The notes under the pieces were generated by a model. The model was not told where the DNA came from, did not search any database, and saw only the letters and a program-made list of their open reading frames with translations. A stretch of DNA of 64,000 nucleotides, taken from NCBI GenBank assembly GCA_016708955.1, contig JADJES010000002.1:310001-374000 (forward strand). Direction: 5' to 3'. Below, piece after piece: positions 36,072-44,066 of this stretch (the first letter of the stretch is position 1; every line of letters begins with the position of its first letter). The stretch is from Nitrosomonas sp. (lineage in GTDB: Bacteria; Pseudomonadota; Gammaproteobacteria; Burkholderiales; Nitrosomonadaceae). The position numbers were made by a program, and so were the translations under genes.

Positions 36072-36620
36072 ATGATGGAATACAAACATTTAATACTTGG
36101 CTTGTCATTTGTTTTGATAGGCGTTTCAGAAGCCTATTCGACAGAAATGCACCCATCCCATGAAGTGCATGTGCACGGTCAAGCTGTATTGAATATCGTA
36201 CTTGACGGTAGCACTTTGTTTATCGAATTTGAATCACCAGTGATTAACTTGATCGGATTTGAGCATGCGCCAGTTAATGAGGAGCAAAAATCAAAACTCC
36301 AAAATGCAAAACAAACTTTGGCAGCGACAGAACAATTATTTTATTTTTCAACTGCAACATGCCGCTCAGAGAATGTAGAGATTGAAGTGCCTTACACGAA
36401 TCAGCATGAAGATAGAAAGCTCCCTCATCGTGGCGAGCATGTTGATTTCCACGCAAGTTATACCTTCAAATGCGAGCCGGTGAAAGATTTGCAAGAAATT
36501 ACGATCAAGTTATTTTCGCTTTTCCCTGCTATCCGCCAAATCAAAACATACTGGATTAGCCATGGTATACAGGCTGCAACGGTATTAGAATCGAGTAATC
36601 CTATTTTGAAAATAAATTAA
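36072..36620 (+). CDS. zrgA: ZrgA-like periplasmic zinc-binding protein (DUF2796)
   Basis: A 182-residue protein with a signal peptide (LILGLSFVLIGVSEAYS) and the family N-terminus HPSHEVHVHGQAVLNIVLDGSTLFIEFESP, then IGFEHAPVNEEQK and CRSENVEIEV. The histidines in HPSHEVHVHG and the QHEDRKLPHRGEHVDFHAS stretch are likely zinc ligands, although the His-rich linker is shorter than in Vibrio ZrgA. ZrgA works with an ABC system in zinc uptake. It is convergent with the DUF3299 gene and near the ABC genes at 37367-39353. Confidence 0.85.
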   Translation: MMEYKHLILGLSFVLIGVSEAYSTEMHPSHEVHVHGQAVLNIVLDGSTLFIEFESPVINLIGFEHAPVNEEQKSKLQNAKQTLAATEQLFYFSTATCRSENVEIEVPYTNQHEDRKLPHRGEHVDFHASYTFKCEPVKDLQEITIKLFSLFPAIRQIKTYWISHGIQAATVLESSNPILKIN

Positions 36621-36640
36621 ATCCGGATTTATAAACTAAC

Positions 36641-37309
36641 TTACTCAGTATAGGGCGTAATTTCAGCGACATTCAGTGTATAGGTAGAGGTTGCAACATC
36701 ATTTTCCGTCAATGTTGTTTTTAGAATACCCGTCAACCAGAAAGCCTCGTGCAGATGATTGACTGTTATTCCTCTCTCGTAAACAGCATAAATAATCTGA
36801 TTGGGTGGTGGTGGCGGAACATGGATGCATGCGCCAAAATAAGGCACCAAAAAGAAGTGTGTCACCTTTTGGTCCTTGCTAAATTCGAGCGGTACAATAT
36901 AACCCGGTATTCTGATTTTTTGATTATCGAATTCCGGCATGATACGTGTAGATTTCAGCGCTTGTTGATAGCGATCGTCACCTGCTCCTGCTTGTGGTGT
37001 TTGAAATTGAAACTGACTGCTTAATCGATCTTCCTCCGAGCCATCTTCGATCTCGTCCAGATATTCCGGTGGATTCAACAAAGCATCCAGATCATCTTGC
37101 GGCATCAGATCTATCCACTCAATTGTACGGTACGAAACACTTTCAGATCGCGGCTGTTTAACTTGTTTGTTGGCTTTAAATGGTGTTGTCGAATCAGCTT
37201 CAGTATTACTTTGGGAGCAGCCTGATAATAACGCAGCGAGGAAACAAATACATACGACTCGTTTGGTAATCAAAGACTCACTCATCAGAAAATGTGATGT
37301 TGATGGCAT
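36641..37309 (-). CDS. DUF3299 lipoprotein
   Basis: A 222-residue protein with a lipoprotein signal (VCICFLAALLSGCSQ, lipobox Cys). Start could be at the second Met (MSESLITKR). The DUF3299 core is clear: EWIDLMPQDDLDALLNPP, IRIPGYIVPLEF, THFFLVPYFGACIHVPPPPPNQIIYAVYERGI and FWLTGILKT. DUF3299 proteins usually accompany DUF2796 (ZrgA) and a MacB-like ABC pair, as here, and are thought to be part of that zinc-related export/import module; the biochemical role is unknown. It is divergent from the ABC genes with a ~57-bp gap. Confidence 0.85.
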   Translation of the reverse strand: MPSTSHFLMSESLITKRVVCICFLAALLSGCSQSNTEADSTTPFKANKQVKQPRSESVSYRTIEWIDLMPQDDLDALLNPPEYLDEIEDGSEEDRLSSQFQFQTPQAGAGDDRYQQALKSTRIMPEFDNQKIRIPGYIVPLEFSKDQKVTHFFLVPYFGACIHVPPPPPNQIIYAVYERGITVNHLHEAFWLTGILKTTLTENDVATSTYTLNVAEITPYTE

Positions 37310-37366
37310 GTTGCTCAGTATATCATTCCATTCAAACTTAGGAATAATTGAAAAAAGGGGATTTTA

Positions 37367-38107
37367 GTGACTGCAATCGCTTCAGTGTTTCCTGCAACAC
37401 CAAGTTCAAGCACAGCGCTTGATGCTGTAAGAATCAAGCAGTTGTATTTTTCATATCCTGGAAAATTATCGGCTGCTGTTCTTGATATCCCAGAATGGCG
37501 CATTAAACAGGGCGACCGAGTTTTTATTCAGGGACCTTCCGGTTCAGGGAAATCGACTCTTTTGAATTTATTGGCGGGAATTCTAATAGCGACTCAAGGC
37601 AGCATAAACATACTCGGTCAAGACCTGGGTAAACTTTCTGCACGTAAACGCGATGCTTTCAGGGCAAACCATTTAGGTATCGTGTTCCAACAGTTTAATC
37701 TGATTCCATATCTAAGCGTACTGGACAACATCCGCTTGGCAGCCTACTTCGGCAATAAAGACAGTAGCGATATTGATCTGCGCGCACAGCAACTCTTTGC
37801 CGCACTTGGACTGAATCGCATGTTGGTTACAAAACAAGCCGGTGAGCTTAGTGTCGGGCAACAGCAACGGGTTGCGATTGCCCGTGCTCTGATCAATTCC
37901 CCGGAAATTCTGATCGCGGATGAGCCGACCTCAGCACTGGATAGTGCCACACGGGATACTTTTATGAAGCTACTGATCAACATCAGCCAGATGCAAGGCA
38001 TTACACTGGTTTTTGTCAGCCATGACATTGCATTGGCTCAACATTTTCAGCATGTTGTCAATCTGACTGAGATCAATCGTGCAAGGATTTCATCAAATGT
38101 TCGCTAA
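37367..38107 (+). CDS. LolD/MacB-type ABC transporter ATP-binding protein
   Basis: GTG start with AAAAGGGG upstream. The 246-residue ATPase shows Walker A GPSGSGKST, Q-loop VFQQFNLIPYLSVLDNI, signature ELSVGQQQRVAIARAL, Walker B ILIADEPTSALD and switch His VSHD. The NLI-type Q-loop assigns it to the MacB/LolD/FtsE group that pairs with FtsX-like permeases acting on periplasmic proteins or lipoproteins. It overlaps the permease gene by 11 bp. With ZrgA and DUF3299 alongside, it matches the zrg-type zinc module. Confidence 0.9.
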   Translation: MTAIASVFPATPSSSTALDAVRIKQLYFSYPGKLSAAVLDIPEWRIKQGDRVFIQGPSGSGKSTLLNLLAGILIATQGSINILGQDLGKLSARKRDAFRANHLGIVFQQFNLIPYLSVLDNIRLAAYFGNKDSSDIDLRAQQLFAALGLNRMLVTKQAGELSVGQQQRVAIARALINSPEILIADEPTSALDSATRDTFMKLLINISQMQGITLVFVSHDIALAQHFQHVVNLTEINRARISSNVR

Positions 38108-39353
38108 AGTTGCTTGGCATAGTTTACAAAATCGCAGATACACCGCAATACTGACAATAATTTCAGTGGCAATCAGCACCTTTGTATTGCTTGGTGTTGA
38201 GCATATCCGGCACGAAGCCAAAGAAAGTTTCAGCAAAACGGTATCCGGTGTGGATCTTATTGTTGGTGCGCGTACCAGCCAGGTTAACCTGCTGCTTTAT
38301 TCTGTTTTTCACATCGGTAATCCAACAAACAATATTTCGTGGCAGAGCTACCGTGAGCTGGCCGATGATCCTAAGGTAGCCTGGACAATACCCATTTCTC
38401 TAGGAGATTCGCATCAGGGATACCGAGTGATGGGCACCACAGATGATTTCTTCATGCGGTTCCGGTTTGGAAAAAATACCGCGCTATCCTTTTCAGAAGG
38501 AGAAGCCTTTTCTCAGCTATTTGATGTCGTGTTAGGTGCTGAGGTTGCCAAAAAACTCAACTATCGCGTGGGTGATCCAATCTTATTGGCTCATGGACTT
38601 GGTCGGATCAGTTTTAGTATGCATGATGATAAGCCTTTCAGAGTCAAGGGGATCCTGAGACCAACGGGAACGCCTGCAGATCAAACGTTGTATATCAGTC
38701 TGCAAGGTATGGAAGCAATTCATCTGGACTGGCGGGATGGGGTAAAAATTCCAGGTAAAAAGGTTTCTGATAGTGACATTGACGCACTGGATTTAACACC
38801 CAAGAGCATTACTGCTTTTATGATTGGATTGCAATCAAAAATGGCAATATTTTCTGTGCAACGCCATATTAATCAATATCCCAAAGAGCCGCTACTTGCC
38901 ATTTTGCCTGGCATCACGCTGACCGAGCTATGGCAAATGATGAATTCGATGGAAAATACGCTTAGGTTAATTTCCATCCTGGTTTTATTCTCGTCGTTGT
39001 TAGGGCTCAGTACCATGTTGCTTTCATCAATACGAGAAAGACAACGAGAAATCGCAGTGATGCGTGCCATTGGTGCCAGCCCCTTGTTTGTTTTTTTGAT
39101 CATTCAGATAGAAGCTTTAATGATCACCTTGGTTGGGATAATCGTTGCTATTGTGGTTCTGGCAATTGGGATTTTGTTGATCCAATCAACACTTGCAGAA
39201 AATTATGGAATATTTATCAATCACTTCTCCATCAATAATCAGACTTTGGGTATTGTAGGAATCATTATCTTAAGTACATTTATACTCGGACTGATTCCAT
39301 CGCTCAGCGCTTATCGCATGTCCTTGCATCATGGTCTTGTAGAGAGAAGTTAA
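38097..39353 (+). CDS. FtsX/MacB-like ABC transporter permease
   Basis: Start at MFAKVAWHSLQNRRYTAILTI, overlapping the ATPase stop; an earlier in-frame start is within the ATPase gene. The 418-residue protein has one N-terminal membrane helix, a large periplasmic domain (MacB-PCD type, e.g. VSGVDLIVGARTSQVNLLL) and three C-terminal helices (LISILVLFSSLLGLSTMLL, IEALMITLVGIIVAIVVL, LGIVGIIILSTFILGLIP) with REIAVMRAIGAS between. It would couple ATP use in the cytoplasm to work on the periplasmic ZrgA/DUF3299 partners rather than conduct zinc itself. Confidence 0.88.
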   Translation: MFAKVAWHSLQNRRYTAILTIISVAISTFVLLGVEHIRHEAKESFSKTVSGVDLIVGARTSQVNLLLYSVFHIGNPTNNISWQSYRELADDPKVAWTIPISLGDSHQGYRVMGTTDDFFMRFRFGKNTALSFSEGEAFSQLFDVVLGAEVAKKLNYRVGDPILLAHGLGRISFSMHDDKPFRVKGILRPTGTPADQTLYISLQGMEAIHLDWRDGVKIPGKKVSDSDIDALDLTPKSITAFMIGLQSKMAIFSVQRHINQYPKEPLLAILPGITLTELWQMMNSMENTLRLISILVLFSSLLGLSTMLLSSIRERQREIAVMRAIGASPLFVFLIIQIEALMITLVGIIVAIVVLAIGILLIQSTLAENYGIFINHFSINNQTLGIVGIIILSTFILGLIPSLSAYRMSLHHGLVERS

Positions 39354-39466
39354 ATGAAGTTATTTGATTGGAAGTTCTGATGGAAATAACCATTGTTGAG
39401 CGGGAAAATTTTCTCAATTTCTCGGTTATCTGAGGCGGATTCAATTTTGAAGTGCAACTTTTGTAA

Positions 39467-39607
39467 GGGCACTTCTAAAAATTCAAAGTTCTAAACAACA
39501 CGAGGCACGAGAAAAAAATGGTTACGCAGCATATGTATGATATGTAAGGAAACATTTTTTGCGAGCAACAAAGTGTTGTGACGAAATTTGGATTTTTAGA
39601 GATGCCC
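39467..39607. mobile_element. MITE-like element, copy B (141 bp)
   Basis: Reverse complement of the element at 15312-15451 with the same terminal inverted repeats (GGGCACTTCTAAAAATTC... and ...GATTTTTAGAGATGCCC) and flanked by the direct repeat GTAA. It has inserted into a DUF547 gene, supplying its premature stop codon. Confidence 0.85.
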
Positions 39608-39898
39608 GTAAGGAAGTTTATAGGCAAGCTGCTCGGATTGATCCAAGCCAGAGAAATCACTTTTCTTAACCGCTGAGAGCTGGGATAAATATTTTTGTAA
39701 CTGACCATGATTGCGCGCAATTCCATAGTAGTTGACTTGACTGGCCTGTTTTTGGTTGAGCATGTAAACATGCTCGCGAAGCAAATCATCCCAAATCGTA
39801 TGGTCAAATCGCGTGGCTGATGCAGTATTTGCGGTGAAGCATAACAACACGATCCTTAATTGCCATTGGGCTATTCCATTGCGCAAGGTAGGTATCAA
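39596..39898 (-). pseudogene. DUF547 protein truncated by MITE insertion
   Basis: An N-terminal piece of about 95 residues with a signal-peptide-like start (LRIVLLCFTANTASA) and the beginning of DUF547: FDHTIWDDLLREHVYM, VNYYGIARNHGQLQKYLSQLS. It ends SEQLAYKLPYGHL, the last residues and stop coming from the MITE, just before the usual FWINAYNA core. It overlaps the start-side neighbour, the glutathione S-transferase gene, by 4 bp and would be co-transcribed with it. Non-functional. Confidence 0.75.
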
Positions 39899-40605
39899 GT
39901 GCTTTGCAAATCAGGAAAAAACTCACGTCCGATTCGATCAACATAATTGACAAGATTGTCTTTGGCTAAGCCATATTCCTTCAGCGGTGATTCAATGGGG
40001 CAGCCGATGATATTGATGAGCAACCCAAAAGCTGTGGTATCCAACGTGGTGGGCTGGTCACCCAAGAAATAGGGTTTGTTGCCGAGGCTTGCAGATAGCG
40101 CATCCATATCCTGCTTGCCAAGTGCGAAGATTTCTTCAGCTTGGTGTCTGCCGGTGCCATGACCCAAAATCTGCTGCTTGATTTTACGGCGCCACCCACT
40201 GGCGGCAATGTCGCGGATAATAGGCGGTAACCCGCCAAAAATAGCTTGTTTGTTGACTTGCCAATTTTCATCTGTGTATTGCCAGCGCGAATAAAGCGCA
40301 GCCCAAAATAAATGTTCTTCAAGTAAGCGCTGCATGGCAACCGATAGGGCCAATTTTTCTTCCGGCAGTCCTTTATCCAGGTCTTTATAAGTTGATTTGA
40401 GATGTGTGATGATAAAACGTGAATCGCCCAAGGCTTGGCCGTTATCTTCTATGTAGGGCAGTTTTCCCTTGGGTGCGCCTAAAGGAAGCGCTGGTTTAAT
40501 TTCGTAGTCAATCTCAGCCATGCGCAAGTAGGTTTCAATTTTGCAACAGAAAGGACTTAAATTGGGGATGCCCCAAGTGCGTTCAAATTGGTAAAGTTTT
40601 AGCAT
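39895..40605 (-). CDS. Glutathione S-transferase family protein
   Basis: A 236-residue protein with an N-terminal thioredoxin-like GST domain (KLYQFERTWGIPNLSPFCCKIETYLRMA, LPYIEDNGQALGDSRFII) and a C-terminal helical domain (DALSASLGNKPYFLGDQPTTLDTTAFGLL). The PNLSPFCCK motif with ALGDSRF marks the metaxin/failed-axon-connections-like (Tom37/FAX) GST subgroup. It is divergent from an HxlR regulator, with two palindromes in between, suggesting control by electrophiles or similar stress. The substrate is unknown. Confidence 0.88.
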   Translation of the reverse strand: MLKLYQFERTWGIPNLSPFCCKIETYLRMAEIDYEIKPALPLGAPKGKLPYIEDNGQALGDSRFIITHLKSTYKDLDKGLPEEKLALSVAMQRLLEEHLFWAALYSRWQYTDENWQVNKQAIFGGLPPIIRDIAASGWRRKIKQQILGHGTGRHQAEEIFALGKQDMDALSASLGNKPYFLGDQPTTLDTTAFGLLINIIGCPIESPLKEYGLAKDNLVNYVDRIGREFFPDLQST

Positions 40606-40637
40606 GTTAGCTCCTTATTGGTAATAACTTCACTGTT

Positions 40638-40686
40638 ACTTGTATAGTGCAAGTTACTTTATATTATAAACTTGTTAATTGCAAGT
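40638..40686. promoter_or_regulatory. Two operator-like palindromes, ACTTG-N7-CAAGT
   Basis: ACTTG-TATAGTG-CAAGT (40638-40654) and ACTTG-TTAATTG-CAAGT (40670-40686) lie 32 bp apart centre to centre, about three helical turns, in the divergent region between the GST and HxlR genes. They are the natural candidate binding sites for the adjacent regulator, controlling both promoters. Confidence 0.75.
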
Positions 40687-40739
40687 CAGTATATTACATT
40701 ACTACCATCCTGTTATTTTCTGAGTAAGGTTTTTGGCGT

Positions 40740-41099
40740 ATGACGGACAATTTGAACAAAACCATCTTTGAGCGATCGCATTGCCCGATTGCTTGCGCGC
40801 TAGATCAGTTGGGAGATAAGTGGTCTTTGCTGATTATCCGTGATCTGTTGTTGGGAAAAAGGCGATACCAAGAGTTTCTGACATCACCGGAACAAATCGC
40901 TACAAATATTTTGGCAGATCGATTGAAAAAACTCGAAGCTGCCGGGATTGTCGTGCAGCATGCCTATCAGCAGAGGCCGGTGCGCTTCGAATATGAATTA
41001 ACCCAAAAGGGAGAGGATTTGCGGCCGGTACTAGAAGCTTTAGTCAACTGGGGAAAAGTTTATTATCCTGGTGCCACCGTTTTTAAATCGCATGAATAG
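40740..41099 (+). CDS. HxlR-family transcriptional regulator
   Basis: A 119-residue winged-helix protein with the HxlR signature: CPIACALDQLGDKWSLLIIRDLLLGKRRYQEFL, ATNILADRLKKLEAAGIV, YELTQKGEDLRPVLEALVNWGK. The CPIACAL motif contains two cysteines that in related regulators sense electrophiles or oxidants. It is divergent from the GST gene and separated from it by two ACTTG-N7-CAAGT palindromes, so it likely regulates the GST and itself. Confidence 0.92.
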   Translation: MTDNLNKTIFERSHCPIACALDQLGDKWSLLIIRDLLLGKRRYQEFLTSPEQIATNILADRLKKLEAAGIVVQHAYQQRPVRFEYELTQKGEDLRPVLEALVNWGKVYYPGATVFKSHE

Positions 41100-41121
41100 T
41101 GTCACTTACCTTAGATAATAA

Positions 41122-41149
41122 AGCCCCCTGCTGCAAGCAGCGGGGGGTT
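41122..41149. terminator. Hairpin terminator between hxlR and the Rh transporter
   Basis: AGCCCCCTGCTGCAAGCAGCGGGGGG forms an 11-bp GC-rich stem with a short AA loop and one mismatch, 23 bp after the HxlR stop and followed by TTAAA. On the opposite strand it is preceded by an A-rich side, so it may serve both convergent genes. Confidence 0.65.
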
Positions 41150-41183
41150 AAACCTGAAGAGCTATTAAGGAATTTCTAATTGA

Positions 41184-41250
41184 GTCCTTCGACAGGCTCA
41201 GGACGAACGGTAATGTGTTGATTACGTTCGTGGTGAGCTTGTCGAACCAT
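41184..41250. repeat. Inverted repeat of the TTCGACAGGCTCAGGACGAACG type
   Basis: CCTTCGACAGGCTCAGGACG and the facing CGTTCGTGGTGAGCTTGTCG form a long imperfect palindrome just downstream of the Rh transporter gene. Repeats of this wording are widespread in intergenic spaces of unrelated bacteria. No coding content. Confidence 0.75.
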
Positions 41251-41278
41251 GAATGTAATCAACTTAATCAGAGCTTCC

Positions 41279-42652
41279 TTAAGTCTGTGATTCTGGTTTT
41301 GCTTCAGCATTCTGAGTCTGTGCTGCCGCAACTCTACTTTCCAGAGTCAAGATGCGGGATTCCAGTCTTGCCACCAATGCTTTGGTTTCTGGTGATTCAA
41401 CCGGGGCTTGTGGTTTAGCGGCACGTGTTTCCAGAACTTCCACGCGCGTTTGTAATTGCTCCGGCAAGTTCTCTTTTTCAGGACCGGCAAGGTGTGTAAA
41501 TTCCACGCTATCTTCATAAGGCTCGCGCGTGGTACCGGTCGCTTTGACGATGGCACCGGCAATCAGACCCCCGGTAATGGCAATGATAAGGGTAATCATG
41601 ATGCCGTTGAATTGTGCAATGGCGATATCCGGCACAAAGAAGAAAGCACTGAGGCCACCTATTAATCCAGGCATACCGTGCAAGTTATGCACGCCACAGG
41701 TATCGACGAGTTTGAACCGGGATTCCAATACCGGCTGCAGAAAAACATAACCTAAAACAGAAACAGTGCCAGCCAGCAAACCAATGCCAAATGCGCCGGT
41801 TGGGGACACCACATCGCATAAAGAACCGATAGCTACACCACCGGCCAACGCTGCATTGGCCATATCGACCATGGAGGTTTTGCCGTTGTGCAGCTTGGAA
41901 CTGAGAAAATAAGTGGCAATCGTCGCACCAGACAGTGCCAATAATGTATTGACGACCGTTTGCGGCATATCTTCTAAGGGCACCAATGCTGTGGCAAAGC
42001 TTGGCCAAAATATCCAAAGCACCATGGAGCCCAACATGGCAAAGCGATCAGAGGTGTGATCCGATTCGATCGGCTTGCTACGTTGGTAAGCTGTGGTGAG
42101 CACAATGGACATACTTAATCCAAAATAGGCACCAAATGCATGAATGACAATCGAACCGGCTGTATCTTTAAATCCGGTGGTATAGCCAATCGCATCATCA
42201 AGCACCAGCCATTCATTCAACAGATAAAGCGGAACGACTAAAAGCGCCAGCAATGCGTATTGAAAAACACGCAGACGTCCTAATACAGCACCCATAGCGA
42301 TTAATGCCGTGGCGACTGATAGCTCGGCAAATAGCAATGAATCCAGCGTGTGCGGTGATAATTGGTGACCAAAGATACCGTTCGCACGTAACAGGATGTA
42401 GAGCGGAAGTCCAACGGCGACGACGAGATAAGTGCCAGTTACAGCACCAAACCCATAGCGGCGGACAAATACCATGAGAAAACCGAAACCGACCAGAAGC
42501 ATGGTCAGGATATTGATAATGTAATTATACTTTGCAACTACTTGTGCTTCACTCACAACAGCGGCTACTTCACTAGCGCTGACCCAACTGCTGAAACCCA
42601 GGAGAAACAGCCCCGCTACATTTAGTAGCGTCAAGCAAAAGCCTTTTTTCAT
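41279..42652 (-). CDS. rh50: Rh-type (Rh50-like) ammonium transporter
   Basis: A 457-residue Amt/Rh channel with a signal-like first segment (ending SSWVSAS) and about eleven helices. Rh rather than Amt features: FRRYGFGAVTG-like VRRYGFGAV, IVIHAFGAYFGLSMS, LGSMVLWIFWPSFATAL and DTCGVHNLHGMPGLIGGL with the pore histidines (in IHAFG and VHNLHG). Such proteins conduct ammonia/ammonium and are characteristic of nitrifying Nitrosomonas. The C-terminus (about residues 390-457) carries an extended charged, heptad-like coiled coil (RVEVLETRAAKPQ, LVARLESRILTLESRVAAAQ). Monocistronic, behind a ~320-bp leader. Confidence 0.93.
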   Translation of the reverse strand: MKKGFCLTLLNVAGLFLLGFSSWVSASEVAAVVSEAQVVAKYNYIINILTMLLVGFGFLMVFVRRYGFGAVTGTYLVVAVGLPLYILLRANGIFGHQLSPHTLDSLLFAELSVATALIAMGAVLGRLRVFQYALLALLVVPLYLLNEWLVLDDAIGYTTGFKDTAGSIVIHAFGAYFGLSMSIVLTTAYQRSKPIESDHTSDRFAMLGSMVLWIFWPSFATALVPLEDMPQTVVNTLLALSGATIATYFLSSKLHNGKTSMVDMANAALAGGVAIGSLCDVVSPTGAFGIGLLAGTVSVLGYVFLQPVLESRFKLVDTCGVHNLHGMPGLIGGLSAFFFVPDIAIAQFNGIMITLIIAITGGLIAGAIVKATGTTREPYEDSVEFTHLAGPEKENLPEQLQTRVEVLETRAAKPQAPVESPETKALVARLESRILTLESRVAAAQTQNAEAKPESQT

Positions 42653-42969
42653 GTGATTCTTCCTTATTTTGGTTGTTTGGGATATTTCTGGGGAAATACT
42701 GCTTAATACTTGGTAGAAACTTCAGTGATCAATATGGTTACATTAATTGATTACTATGTTCTATGGCGAGACTTTGAAGCGTGTTTTAATTTGAATGCAG
42801 ATCAAATCCCCGGTCAAGAGTTTGAACTCTAATTACCATAAAAACAATAGGGTCTAGCTAGATTGTTGATTATATTTGTGATGAGATCTGGGTGCGGATA
42901 GGAGAAATCTCTGCTAAAAACTGGTACTTAAAGGTGGTATAGCTTATTGACAATAGAGCGATTGCTCCG
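42653..42969. other. Intergenic, probably Rh transporter promoter region
   Basis: About 317 bp upstream of the Rh gene without coding potential. It contains AT-rich promoter-like stretches and a small palindrome AGAGTTTGAACTCT near 42820. No recognised regulator site. Confidence 0.4.
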
Positions 42970-43479
42970 CTAACGGAATATACTTCGATGCATGCCTGCT
43001 TTTAAAGCCTCGATGGCTTCTTCAGTAGTGCTTACAATTTGCTGGTGGGGACAAAAGATATTTTTGGAGAGTTCTCGTTGTGCATAAAATTGCCGGACAA
43101 AGTCGAGTTTTTGCCATTCCGATATGCGAGGTTGTATCCAGCTTTTATCATCTCGTCCTAATGCATAGAGTTTTCTTTCGCTAGTAGCGCAGCGGATACC
43201 TTCATAACTGACATTCGAAGCGCCTGCAGAGGATTTGATAACCAAGCTAAAGCGAATGACACCATCTTCACCCACTTTAATGGAGGTTGTGTCAACGAAA
43301 TATTGATTATCGCTGACAGCACCTGCATCGAATGCCATCAGATTTTTCTCATCCGGGTAAGCGGGGAGTTGTGTTAGTTGTTCAACCCAGGGTTTGTCGC
43401 TTTCAAATTCGTCTTTGAATGCTGGCTTAGCGCAAGCAAACAAAAACAAGACGCAGATCAGCGCAAGTGTTCTTTTCAT
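42970..43479 (-). CDS. CNP1-like family lipoprotein
   Basis: A 169-residue protein with a lipoprotein signal (LALICVLFLFACAK, lipobox Cys16) and the CNP1-like domain: WVEQLTQLPAYPDEKNLMAFDAG, VDTTSIKVGEDGVIRFSLVIKS, SNVSYEGIRC and ERKLYALG. The family is common in betaproteobacteria and of unknown function, probably in the outer membrane or periplasm. It overlaps the DUF3501 stop by 4 bp and so is the last gene of the rubrerythrin operon. Confidence 0.88.
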   Translation of the reverse strand: MKRTLALICVLFLFACAKPAFKDEFESDKPWVEQLTQLPAYPDEKNLMAFDAGAVSDNQYFVDTTSIKVGEDGVIRFSLVIKSSAGASNVSYEGIRCATSERKLYALGRDDKSWIQPRISEWQKLDFVRQFYAQRELSKNIFCPHQQIVSTTEEAIEALKAGMHRSIFR

Positions 43480-44066
43480 GCAACGGATAAATCATTGACT
43501 AGCGATGCGCGAATGCTGGGATCAACAGCATCTAGCGTTGCCTGATAGGCTGGGTGATCAACGCCCATACTTAATGGCGCGCCTTGCTGGAGTGACTGGA
43601 TCATTTCAGGGGCGAGCTCAAAACGCAGGAAATGAACCGATGAGGTTTTTTCGCTGGTTTCCCGTTCCAGATCTTCATCGGCAATCGCGTACACGGGTGT
43701 ATGCCCGGCAATTTTGACCCACACTTTATCTTCTATGCCTACCATGGTAGCCAATTTGGCTGCACGCACCGTTGGGTCAGGATATTCAATCATCATGGTG
43801 GCTTTCCAGTTATGCCCATCCGGAATCAATGGCGTATAGGTTTCAAGCTCATGAACGATCTCTTCTTCCTGAAAAATACGCTCTACGTGCAACATTTCCT
43901 GAATTTGATAACGAACGGTCAATTCATCTTCAAAGATCAGTGTAATGTTTTCTCCCAGGGCGATTTTTCGTGTTTTCTTATGTGCCATTACTTGCGTGCG
44001 GAAATCTTTGCGTATTTTGGCGTAAGCTTCCAATGTCAGCAGGTTGTCACGGGTTATTGGCGTCAT
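43476..44066 (-). CDS. DUF3501 domain, fused in frame to the Fe-S oxidoreductase
   Basis: From MTPITRDNLLTLEAYAKIRKDFR the sequence is a complete DUF3501 protein: HKKTRKIALGENITLIFED, RYQIQEMLHVERIF, LIPDGHNWKATMMIEYPD. In most genomes it is a separate gene behind the Fe-S oxidoreductase. Here no stop codon separates the two: the oxidoreductase tail continues through a ~25-residue linker into this Met. An internal start at 44066 with weak GGTG upstream remains possible. Function unknown; always linked to rubrerythrin and the oxidoreductase. Confidence 0.8.
   Translation of the reverse strand: MTPITRDNLLTLEAYAKIRKDFRTQVMAHKKTRKIALGENITLIFEDELTVRYQIQEMLHVERIFQEEEIVHELETYTPLIPDGHNWKATMMIEYPDPTVRAAKLATMVGIEDKVWVKIAGHTPVYAIADEDLERETSEKTSSVHFLRFELAPEMIQSLQQGAPLSMGVDHPAYQATLDAVDPSIRASLVNDLSVA

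Noticed and set aside
37308..37326. ATGTTGCTCAGTATATCAT between DUF3299 and the ABC genes as a Zur box
   Set aside because: Only the outer bases fit; the central part and the half-site spacing do not match the Zur core.
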